Below are positions 18,540 through 26,814 of a stretch of DNA of 64,000 bases, in pieces (within the stretch, counting starts at the first letter, position 1; each line of letters begins with the position of its first letter). The notes beneath the pieces are model-generated. The model saw only the letters and a list, made by a program, of their open reading frames with translations. It ran no database searches and was not told where the DNA came from. Source of the stretch: Escherichia coli (GTDB taxonomy: Bacteria > Pseudomonadota > Gammaproteobacteria > Enterobacterales > Enterobacteriaceae); NCBI RefSeq assembly GCF_036503815.1, contig NZ_AP027764.1, positions 1,054,001 through 1,118,000 on the forward strand, in the 5' to 3' direction. The position numbers were made by a program, and so were the translations under genes.

Positions 18540-19892
18540 ATGAGTTCTTTAAGTCAGGCTGCGAGCAGTGTGGAAAAACGCACGAATGCTCGTTACTGGA
18601 TAGTGGTGATGTTGTTTATCGTCACATCCTTCAACTACGGCGACCGCGCTACGCTCTCTATCGCCGGTTCGGAAATGGCAAAAGATATCGGCCTTGATCC
18701 AGTGGGAATGGGTTATGTGTTCTCAGCTTTCTCATGGGCTTATGTTATCGGGCAGATCCCTGGTGGCTGGTTGCTGGATCGTTTTGGTTCAAAACGCGTC
18801 TACTTCTGGTCGATCTTTATCTGGTCGATGTTTACCTTGCTGCAAGGCTTCGTCGATATCTTTAGTGGATTTGGCATTATCGTTGCCCTGTTTACGCTGC
18901 GCTTCCTGGTCGGGCTTGCTGAAGCGCCATCTTTCCCCGGCAACAGTCGCATTGTTGCGGCCTGGTTTCCGGCGCAGGAAAGGGGAACTGCAGTGTCTAT
19001 TTTTAACTCCGCCCAATACTTCGCAACGGTGATCTTCGCGCCGATTATGGGCTGGCTGACTCATGAAGTGGGTTGGTCACATGTTTTCTTCTTCATGGGC
19101 GGTCTGGGCATTGTCATCAGCTTTATCTGGTTGAAAGTCATCCATGAGCCAAATCAACATCCGGGCGTAAATCAGAAAGAGCTGGAGTACATCGCCGCGG
19201 GTGGCGCGCTGATCAATATGGATCAGCAAAACACCAAAGTTAAAGTGCCGTTCAGCGTGAAGTGGGGGCAGATCAAACAGCTGCTCGGGTCACGGATGAT
19301 GATCGGCGTTTATATCGGTCAGTACTGTATCAACGCCCTGACTTACTTCTTTATTACCTGGTTCCCGGTTTATCTGGTGCAGGCACGCGGGATGTCGATT
19401 CTGAAAGCGGGCTTTGTGGCTTCCGTTCCGGCGGTTTGCGGTTTTATCGGCGGTGTGCTGGGTGGGATTATTTCCGACTGGCTGATGCGCCGCACGGGAT
19501 CGCTGAACATTGCGCGTAAAACACCGATCGTAATGGGCATGTTGCTGTCGATGGTGATGGTGTTCTGCAACTACGTCAACGTTGAGTGGATGATCATCGG
19601 CTTTATGGCGCTGGCCTTCTTCGGTAAGGGCATCGGGGCGCTGGGTTGGGCAGTAATGGCAGATACCGCGCCAAAAGAGATCAGCGGTCTTTCCGGTGGC
19701 CTGTTCAACATGTTCGGTAACATTTCTGGCATCGTCACGCCAATCGCAATTGGTTATATCGTTGGCACGACTGGCTCGTTTAATGGGGCGCTGATTTATG
19801 TTGGTGTTCATGCCTTAATCGCGGTACTGAGCTACCTGGTGCTGGTGGGCGATATCAAGCGTATCGAGCTGAAACCTGTTGCGGGGCAATAA
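18540..19892 (+). CDS. gudP: Glucarate/galactarate transporter GudP
   Basis: Anion:cation symporter of the major facilitator family, 450 residues and about twelve hydrophobic segments, importing D-glucarate and related sugar diacids. NYGDRATLSIAG and GGWLLDRFGSKRVYF (loop 2-3 motif) are visible near the N-terminus. The ATG follows CAGGAG. First gene of gudPXD, one base before gudX. Confidence 0.96.
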   Translation: MSSLSQAASSVEKRTNARYWIVVMLFIVTSFNYGDRATLSIAGSEMAKDIGLDPVGMGYVFSAFSWAYVIGQIPGGWLLDRFGSKRVYFWSIFIWSMFTLLQGFVDIFSGFGIIVALFTLRFLVGLAEAPSFPGNSRIVAAWFPAQERGTAVSIFNSAQYFATVIFAPIMGWLTHEVGWSHVFFFMGGLGIVISFIWLKVIHEPNQHPGVNQKELEYIAAGGALINMDQQNTKVKVPFSVKWGQIKQLLGSRMMIGVYIGQYCINALTYFFITWFPVYLVQARGMSILKAGFVASVPAVCGFIGGVLGGIISDWLMRRTGSLNIARKTPIVMGMLLSMVMVFCNYVNVEWMIIGFMALAFFGKGIGALGWAVMADTAPKEISGLSGGLFNMFGNISGIVTPIAIGYIVGTTGSFNGALIYVGVHALIAVLSYLVLVGDIKRIELKPVAGQ

Positions 19893-19893
19893 G

Positions 19894-21234
19894 ATGGCGA
19901 CACAATCTAGTCCTGTTATTACTGATATGAAAGTCATTCCGGTGGCCGGGCATGACAGCATGTTGCTTAATATTGGTGGTGCACATAACGCATATTTCAC
20001 CCGCAATATTGTGGTACTCACCGATAACGCCGGGCATACCGGTATTGGTGAAGCGCCCGGCGGAGAGGTGATTTATCAGACACTGGTCGATGCTATTCCG
20101 ATGGTGCTGGGCCAGGAGATCGCACGACTGAATAAAGTGGTTCAGCAGGTGCATAAAGGTAATCAGGCAGCCGATTTTGATACCTTCGGCAAAGGTGCCT
20201 GGACTTTTGAATTGCGCGTTAATGCCGTGGCGGCGCTGGAAGCCGCCTTGCTTGACCTGTTAGGTAAGGTGCTGAATGTTCCGGTCTGCGAACTGCTAGG
20301 GCCTGGCAAGCAACGTGACGCTATTACCGTCCTCGGTTATCTGTTTTATATCGGTGATCGGACTAAAACCGATCTTCCTTATCTGGAAAATACGCCGGGC
20401 AACCATGAGTGGTATCAGTTGCGCCACCAAAAAGCGATGAACAGCGAAGCCGTTGTGCGTCTGGCGGAAGCTTCACAGGATCGCTATGGCTTTAAAGATT
20501 TCAAACTTAAGGGCGGAGTGTTACCTGGCGAGCAAGAAATCGACACTGTTCGTGCATTGAAGAAACGCTTCCCGGATGCGCGAATTACCGTTGATCCCAA
20601 CGGTGCATGGCTGCTTGATGAAGCCATTTCTCTGTGCAAAGGGCTGAATGATGTTCTCACCTATGCGGAAGACCCGTGCGGCGCTGAGCAGGGTTTCTCC
20701 GGACGTGAAGTGATGGCTGAGTTTCGACGGGCGACCGGCTTGCCCGTCGCGACTAACATGATCGCCACCAACTGGCGCGAAATGGGCCATGCGGTGATGC
20801 TCAATGCGGTAGATATTCCACTTGCCGATCCGCATTTCTGGACGCTTTCCGGTGCAGTCCGCGTGGCGCAGCTTTGCGACGACTGGGGGCTGACCTGGGG
20901 CTGCCATTCCAATAACCACTTTGATATCTCTCTGGCGATGTTTACCCATGTGGGTGCGGCGGCACCGGGTAATCCTACCGCTATCGATACCCACTGGATT
21001 TGGCAGGAGGGAGATTGTCGCCTGACCAAAAATCCGCTGGAGATTAAAAACGGAAAAATTGCCGTTCCTGATGCGCCCGGTCTGGGCGTGGAACTGGACT
21101 GGGAGCAGGTACAAAAGGCGCATGAGGCCTATAAACGTCTGCCTGGCGGTGCGCGTAACGACGCGGGCCCGATGCAGTACCTGATCCCCGGCTGGACCTT
21201 TGACCGTAAACGTCCCGTTTTCGGCCGTCATTGA
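19894..21234 (+). CDS. gudX: Glucarate dehydratase-related protein GudX
   Basis: Enolase-superfamily protein of 446 residues, a close paralogue of GudD immediately downstream. It keeps the KLKGG lysine motif, the DPNGAW and AEDPCGAEQ metal-ligand motifs and the HSNNHFD histidine motif. One local difference from GudD is ATNW where GudD has ATDW. Its role is less certain than that of GudD; it may be a low-activity or divergent dehydratase. The ATG at 19894 was chosen over an upstream in-frame start inside gudP. Confidence 0.95.
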   Translation: MATQSSPVITDMKVIPVAGHDSMLLNIGGAHNAYFTRNIVVLTDNAGHTGIGEAPGGEVIYQTLVDAIPMVLGQEIARLNKVVQQVHKGNQAADFDTFGKGAWTFELRVNAVAALEAALLDLLGKVLNVPVCELLGPGKQRDAITVLGYLFYIGDRTKTDLPYLENTPGNHEWYQLRHQKAMNSEAVVRLAEASQDRYGFKDFKLKGGVLPGEQEIDTVRALKKRFPDARITVDPNGAWLLDEAISLCKGLNDVLTYAEDPCGAEQGFSGREVMAEFRRATGLPVATNMIATNWREMGHAVMLNAVDIPLADPHFWTLSGAVRVAQLCDDWGLTWGCHSNNHFDISLAMFTHVGAAAPGNPTAIDTHWIWQEGDCRLTKNPLEIKNGKIAVPDAPGLGVELDWEQVQKAHEAYKRLPGGARNDAGPMQYLIPGWTFDRKRPVFGRH

Positions 21235-21254
21235 TTTTGAAAAAGGACATAGAT

Positions 21255-22595
21255 ATGAGTTCTCAATTTACGACGCCTGTTGTTACTGAAATGCAGGTCA
21301 TCCCGGTGGCGGGCCATGACAGTATGCTGATGAATCTGAGTGGTGCACACGCACCGTTCTTCACGCGTAATATTGTGATTATCAAAGATAATTCTGGTCA
21401 CACTGGCGTAGGGGAAATTCCCGGCGGCGAGAAAATCCGTAAAACGCTGGAAGATGCAATTCCGCTGGTGGTGGGTAAAACGCTGGGTGAATACAAAAAC
21501 GTTCTGACGCTGGTGCGTAATACTTTTGCCGATCGTGATGCCGGTGGGCGCGGTTTGCAGACATTTGATTTGCGGACCACTATTCATGTGGTTACTGGGA
21601 TAGAAGCGGCAATGCTGGATCTGCTGGGGCAGCATCTGGGGGTTAACGTGGCATCGCTGCTGGGCGATGGTCAACAGCGTAGCGAAGTCGAAATGCTCGG
21701 TTATCTGTTCTTCGTCGGTAATCGCAAAGCCACACCGCTGCCGTATCAAAGCCAGCCGGATGACTCATGCGACTGGTATCGCCTGCGTCACGAAGAAGCG
21801 ATGACGCCGGATGCGGTGGTGCGCCTGGCGGAAGCGGCATATGAAAAATATGGCTTCAACGATTTCAAACTGAAGGGCGGTGTACTGGCCGGAGAAGAAG
21901 AAGCCGAATCTATTGTGGCACTGGCGCAACGCTTCCCGCAGGCGCGTATTACCCTCGATCCTAACGGTGCCTGGTCGCTGAACGAAGCGATTAAAATCGG
22001 TAAATACCTGAAAGGTTCGCTGGCTTATGCAGAAGATCCGTGTGGTGCGGAGCAAGGTTTCTCCGGGCGTGAAGTGATGGCAGAGTTCCGTCGCGCGACT
22101 GGCCTGCCGACCGCAACCAATATGATCGCCACCGACTGGCGGCAGATGGGCCATACGCTCTCGTTACAATCCGTTGATATCCCGCTGGCGGATCCGCATT
22201 TCTGGACGATGCAAGGTTCGGTACGTGTGGCGCAAATGTGCCATGAGTTTGGCCTGACCTGGGGTTCACACTCTAACAACCACTTCGATATTTCCCTGGC
22301 GATGTTTACCCATGTAGCCGCTGCTGCACCGGGTAAAATTACTGCTATTGATACGCACTGGATCTGGCAGGAAGGCAATCAGCGTCTGACCAAAGAACCG
22401 TTTGAGATCAAAGGCGGGCTGGTACAGGTGCCGCAAAAACCAGGATTGGGCGTAGAAATCGATATGGATCAGGTGATGAAAGCCCACGAGCTGTATCAGA
22501 AACACGGGCTTGGCGCGCGTGACGATGCAATGGGAATGCAGTATCTGATTCCTGGCTGGACGTTCGATAACAAGCGTCCATGCATGGTGCGTTAA
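21255..22595 (+). CDS. gudD: D-glucarate dehydratase GudD
   Basis: Enolase-superfamily enzyme of 446 residues that dehydrates D-glucarate (and L-idarate) to 5-keto-4-deoxy-D-glucarate. Catalytic lysine in KLKGGVLAGEE, metal ligands in LDPNGAWSLNE and YAEDPCGAEQ, and the histidine/aspartate pair in HSNNHFDISLAMF. The ATG at 21255 follows AAAGGACATAGAT. Last gene of gudPXD; a terminator follows. Confidence 0.97.
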   Translation: MSSQFTTPVVTEMQVIPVAGHDSMLMNLSGAHAPFFTRNIVIIKDNSGHTGVGEIPGGEKIRKTLEDAIPLVVGKTLGEYKNVLTLVRNTFADRDAGGRGLQTFDLRTTIHVVTGIEAAMLDLLGQHLGVNVASLLGDGQQRSEVEMLGYLFFVGNRKATPLPYQSQPDDSCDWYRLRHEEAMTPDAVVRLAEAAYEKYGFNDFKLKGGVLAGEEEAESIVALAQRFPQARITLDPNGAWSLNEAIKIGKYLKGSLAYAEDPCGAEQGFSGREVMAEFRRATGLPTATNMIATDWRQMGHTLSLQSVDIPLADPHFWTMQGSVRVAQMCHEFGLTWGSHSNNHFDISLAMFTHVAAAAPGKITAIDTHWIWQEGNQRLTKEPFEIKGGLVQVPQKPGLGVEIDMDQVMKAHELYQKHGLGARDDAMGMQYLIPGWTFDNKRPCMVR

Positions 22596-22608
22596 GACAG
22601 AAAACCAA

Positions 22609-22635
22609 AACCGGCTCTGTCAGGAGCCGGTTTTT
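22609..22635. terminator. Bidirectional terminator between gudD and barA
   Basis: Stem AACCGGCTC/GAGCCGGTT with a 6-base loop followed by TTTTT on the plus strand and preceded by AAAA, which gives a T-run on the other strand. It can end both convergent transcripts. Confidence 0.85.
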
Positions 22636-22652
22636 ACTGGATAACATATTTA

Positions 22653-25409
22653 TTACCCGAGAATTTTGCTGGCTTCGCGAGCTACATTATCCATCTCGTC
22701 CAACAGTTCCAGCAGCTCCGGCTCCAAATCTTCTTCTTTAGTACCGCTACGTAGCTGTTGTTCGATCAGTTGGCAGAGATTCTTCATACGCGGCACACCG
22801 CTATAGCCGCAACTGCCATGCAGTTTATGAATCAAATCAACCAGGCCTTCCGGGTTTTCTCCAACCAGCTGTTCCTCAACTTTGTTGCGAACTTCAGGCA
22901 GGAAATCGAGTAACATTTGCAGCATATCGCGCGCTAAATCGGTTTTTCCTGCTGCCTGGCGTAGTGCCAGTTGCCAGTCGAGGGTCGCATTCGGGTTCAC
23001 CACAATTTCATTGACTTCGGGGGTCACGACCCGAGAGGAAATACCGCTGCCAGGCTTGTAGCGCAACAGCAAATTATGCAATCGTTCTTCTTCAATCGGT
23101 TTCGCCAGATAATCGCTCATCCCTGCGCCAAGCAGCTTCTCTTTTTGCCCGGCCATTGCATGCGCCGTTACCGCGATAACCGGCGTTTGTTGCTGATGGG
23201 GGAGCTGGTGGATGAGTTCGCAGGCCCGAATTCCGTCCATGTCCGGCATTTGAATATCCATTAAGATCAGATCGAACGGCATCTGTTTCGCCCGTTCAAC
23301 GGCCTGATGCCCGCTATCGCAAAGCTCTACATGTTGCACCATATCTTCCAGTAACGCGCCGATAAGTTTCAGGTTAGCGGGGTTGTCATCAACCGCCATG
23401 ACAGTCATTGCCAGCTTACTTTCATCGGTAACAGGCAAAAGCGTGTTTTGTTTGTGATGACAAAATTCCGTCAGGGCAGGGAACAGGCGCGTAGGTGTTA
23501 ATGGTTTCAGCAGACACGCGCCGATACCATCTTGCTTAAGTTTTTCAGCATTGACTTGTGCATGGCAAGGAAGTGCCAGCATCAGAAAATCGGTCATCGA
23601 TACCGCTTTCGCTAATCGCTCATGTTGCATTGTTAGCGGCTCGCGGAAGGTCACCGCAATGCCTAATAACATCATGTCGTAATGCGCGGGAGGCAGCGCG
23701 GAGAACGTTGGGCTATAAACCACTTCCAGCGGCGTTTCACTTAAAATATCCAGCGTGCATTGCGCTGCTGCGGAGTTTGGTTCGACATAGGCCAGGCGCT
23801 TGCCGGCGAGGCACTGGGTGGATGGCCCTTCGATAATAATGTTCGGATTCAGATCGAGATTAATGTGGAACCAGAAAGTTGAACCGCGATTCGGCTGGCT
23901 ATGGAACGAAATATCGCCGCCCATTTCATTAACCAGTTTTTGTGTAATCACCAGCCCCAGCCCGGTGCCACCATGACGGCGGGAAATACTGGCATCAGCC
24001 TGTCGGAAGGCCTGGAATAAGCGCGATTGATCGCGTTCCGGAATACCAATGCCAGTATCCCGAATCTGCACTTCAATCTGCACTTTGGTATTACTCAGCG
24101 CACGTTTTTCTACCAGAATATCAATGTTGCCATTCTCGGTGAATTTAATTGCATTCCCCACCAGGTTAGTGATGATTTGCTGTAATCGCAGTGGGTCGCC
24201 AATTACGTTATCGGGCACGTCGCTCTTAATATTGAGCGTCAGTTCCAGCCCTTTATCGTGAGAAGAATGTGCCAGCAGGGTAACGACTTCATCCAGCGTG
24301 CTGCGTAGTGGGAATGGAATACTTTCCAGAATCAGCTTACCTGCTTCCAGTTTCGAGAAGTCGAGAACATCATTAATAATTGCCAGCAAATTATTTGCCG
24401 AACGTTCAATCGTATTCAGGTGATCGCGCTGCGTTGGTGTTAATTCTGTTTTCAGCGTCAGGCGGGTAAAGCCAATAACACCATTCAGTGGTGTACGCAG
24501 CTCGTGTGACATATTTGCCAGAAACTCGGATTTAATACGCGCCGCTTCCTGGGCGCGCTTTTTCGCCAGATCCAACTCAACGTTCTGAATTTCCATCTGC
24601 TCCAGCGTTTCACGCAGATCGGACGTCGCCTGGTCGATATTGTGCTGCATCTCTTCGTGATAAGCTGCCAGCGACATTGCCATCGAGTTGATGCCATTTT
24701 TCAGCATATCCAGCTCGCCGAGCATAAATCCTTCCACTCGGCTGTCGAGTTGTCCGCGACGGATACGGTCGACGGTATTCACCATGTTGCGAATTGGACC
24801 GGTTACATCACGCATGAGTCGCCAGCCAAAAATAAGCGCAATACCGATACAAAACAGCATCATCACGCTGGAAATAAAGATCTCTTTATATTGCTGCAAG
24901 CGAACCGATTTTAGATCCAGTTCAAGCGCGATATATCCCAGCATATTTTGACTATTTTTGGCATCACTACTGGGCGATTCGTCGGGGGAATAACTCTCGG
25001 AAATAATTGGTGTGCGTAAGATCATAATATCACCGTCACGTGTGACAGTGAGCTGGCGAGGAAACGGCACGTTGCTGCCGAGCTGCATTGATGAGGGATC
25101 AAGATGAAAATTGGAGGTGACAAAGAGTCGGTTATTTTCATCATAAACCGAAATCGCGCGAACAATATCGGAATGGCGACGATGCAGTACGCTTATTAAC
25201 TGACCGATAGATTCGCGATTTTGCAGGCTCATGCCATATTCAGTAGAAACTGCAAGCGGCTCAATAATGCTGGCTCCGGCATCTTCCAGTTGACGCTGCA
25301 AGTCGTTATAGCGATGCACAACGAAAAAGATACTCAGCAATAAACCAATAAGGACGGTCGGTGCCAGGATCAGAATCATCATGCGTGCGCGCAGGCTGTA
25401 GTTGGTCAT
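22653..25409 (-). CDS. barA: Tripartite sensor histidine kinase BarA
   Basis: Inner-membrane hybrid kinase of 918 residues that phosphorylates UvrY, which activates csrB and csrC. Order of parts: membrane helix at about residues 9-30, periplasmic sensor, second helix near 180-197, HAMP, HisKA with His302 in MSHELRTPLNG, the ATPase N, G1 and G2 boxes (LVGNAIKFTENG, DTGIGIP, GGTGLGL), a receiver with LILMDIQMPDMDG, and a C-terminal HPt with KLHGSCGYSG. Carboxylic acids such as acetate and formate are reported signals. Its target csrB is in this window. Confidence 0.97.
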   Translation of the reverse strand: MTNYSLRARMMILILAPTVLIGLLLSIFFVVHRYNDLQRQLEDAGASIIEPLAVSTEYGMSLQNRESIGQLISVLHRRHSDIVRAISVYDENNRLFVTSNFHLDPSSMQLGSNVPFPRQLTVTRDGDIMILRTPIISESYSPDESPSSDAKNSQNMLGYIALELDLKSVRLQQYKEIFISSVMMLFCIGIALIFGWRLMRDVTGPIRNMVNTVDRIRRGQLDSRVEGFMLGELDMLKNGINSMAMSLAAYHEEMQHNIDQATSDLRETLEQMEIQNVELDLAKKRAQEAARIKSEFLANMSHELRTPLNGVIGFTRLTLKTELTPTQRDHLNTIERSANNLLAIINDVLDFSKLEAGKLILESIPFPLRSTLDEVVTLLAHSSHDKGLELTLNIKSDVPDNVIGDPLRLQQIITNLVGNAIKFTENGNIDILVEKRALSNTKVQIEVQIRDTGIGIPERDQSRLFQAFRQADASISRRHGGTGLGLVITQKLVNEMGGDISFHSQPNRGSTFWFHINLDLNPNIIIEGPSTQCLAGKRLAYVEPNSAAAQCTLDILSETPLEVVYSPTFSALPPAHYDMMLLGIAVTFREPLTMQHERLAKAVSMTDFLMLALPCHAQVNAEKLKQDGIGACLLKPLTPTRLFPALTEFCHHKQNTLLPVTDESKLAMTVMAVDDNPANLKLIGALLEDMVQHVELCDSGHQAVERAKQMPFDLILMDIQMPDMDGIRACELIHQLPHQQQTPVIAVTAHAMAGQKEKLLGAGMSDYLAKPIEEERLHNLLLRYKPGSGISSRVVTPEVNEIVVNPNATLDWQLALRQAAGKTDLARDMLQMLLDFLPEVRNKVEEQLVGENPEGLVDLIHKLHGSCGYSGVPRMKNLCQLIEQQLRSGTKEEDLEPELLELLDEMDNVAREASKILG

Positions 25410-25465
25410 GGAGTTCCGTTATGGGACAATTAAGGTCACACTGTTAAATTGAGAAAGTCTCGCCA

Positions 25466-26767
25466 ATGGCGCAATTCTACTCTGCAAAACGACGCACGAC
25501 GACGCGTCAGATCATAACTGTTTCAGTCAACGACCTCGACTCTTTTGGTCAGGGCGTGGCACGACATAACGGCAAAGCGTTATTTATTCCTGGATTATTG
25601 CCACAGGAAAACGCGGAAGTTACTGTTACTGAAGATAAAAAACAGTACGCCCGCGCTAAAGTCGTGCGCCGGTTAAGCGATAGCCCGGAACGCGAAACGC
25701 CACGCTGCCCTCATTTTGGCGTATGCGGTGGCTGTCAGCAACAACACGCCAGCGAGGATTTACAGCAGCGAAGCAAAAGTGCGGCACTCGCCCGATTAAT
25801 GAAACACGAAGTCTCTGAAGTGATCGCCGATGTTCCCTGGGGCTATCGCCGTCGCGCGCGTTTAAGTTTGAACTACTTACCGAAAACACAGCAACTTCAG
25901 ATGGGGTTTCGCAAAGCGGGCTCCAGTGACATTGTCGACGTTAAACAATGCCCCATTTTAGTGCCCCAACTTGAAGCATTGCTGCCCAAAGTCAGGGCAT
26001 GCCTGGGCAGCTTACAAGCTATGCGCCATCTTGGTCATGTTGAACTGGTACAGGCAACCAGCGGCACGCTGATGATTTTGCGCCATACCGCACCGCTAAG
26101 TTCGGCAGATCGCGAAAAACTGGAACGCTTTTCGCATTCTGAAGGCCTGGATCTGTATCTCGCCCCCGATAGTGAGATACTCGAAACCGTCTCTGGTGAG
26201 ATGCCCTGGTATGACTCAAACGGGTTGCGCTTAACTTTTAGCCCGCGCGATTTTATTCAGGTCAATGCGGGTGTGAACCAAAAAATGGTAGCGCGTGCGT
26301 TGGAATGGCTGGATGTACAACCTGAAGATCGCGTACTGGATCTGTTCTGCGGTATGGGCAACTTTACACTGCCATTGGCGACACAAGCTGCCAGTGTGGT
26401 CGGTGTAGAAGGCGTTCCGGCGCTGGTTGAAAAAGGCCAGCAGAATGCGCGTCTTAATGGCTTACACAATGTGACGTTTTATCACGAAAATCTTGAAGAA
26501 GATGTCACAAAGCAGCCGTGGGCGAAAAACGGCTTCGATAAAGTGTTGCTGGACCCGGCGCGAGCAGGTGCCGCAGGTGTTATGCAGCAAATTATAAAAC
26601 TGGAACCTATTCGTATAGTTTATGTATCCTGTAATCCTGCAACGCTGGCTCGGGATAGCGAAGCGTTATTAAAAGCAGGATATACCATTGCGCGACTGGC
26701 GATGCTGGATATGTTCCCACACACGGGACATCTGGAATCGATGGTACTTTTCTCGCGCGTTAAATAG
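25466..26767 (+). CDS. rlmD: 23S rRNA (uracil(1939)-C5)-methyltransferase RlmD
   Basis: 433-residue S-adenosylmethionine enzyme that methylates U1939 of 23S rRNA. An N-terminal TRAM domain is followed by four iron-sulfur cysteines (CPHFGVCGGCQQ and VKQCPIL), then the Rossmann fold LDLFCGMGNFTLP and the catalytic cysteine motif VYVSCNPATLARD. It lies 47 bases upstream of relA and divergent from barA. Confidence 0.97.
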   Translation: MAQFYSAKRRTTTRQIITVSVNDLDSFGQGVARHNGKALFIPGLLPQENAEVTVTEDKKQYARAKVVRRLSDSPERETPRCPHFGVCGGCQQQHASEDLQQRSKSAALARLMKHEVSEVIADVPWGYRRRARLSLNYLPKTQQLQMGFRKAGSSDIVDVKQCPILVPQLEALLPKVRACLGSLQAMRHLGHVELVQATSGTLMILRHTAPLSSADREKLERFSHSEGLDLYLAPDSEILETVSGEMPWYDSNGLRLTFSPRDFIQVNAGVNQKMVARALEWLDVQPEDRVLDLFCGMGNFTLPLATQAASVVGVEGVPALVEKGQQNARLNGLHNVTFYHENLEEDVTKQPWAKNGFDKVLLDPARAGAAGVMQQIIKLEPIRIVYVSCNPATLARDSEALLKAGYTIARLAMLDMFPHTGHLESMVLFSRVK

Positions 26768-26814
26768 TTACGATTTGCCGATTTCGGCAGGTCTGGTCCC
26801 TAAAGGAGAGGACG

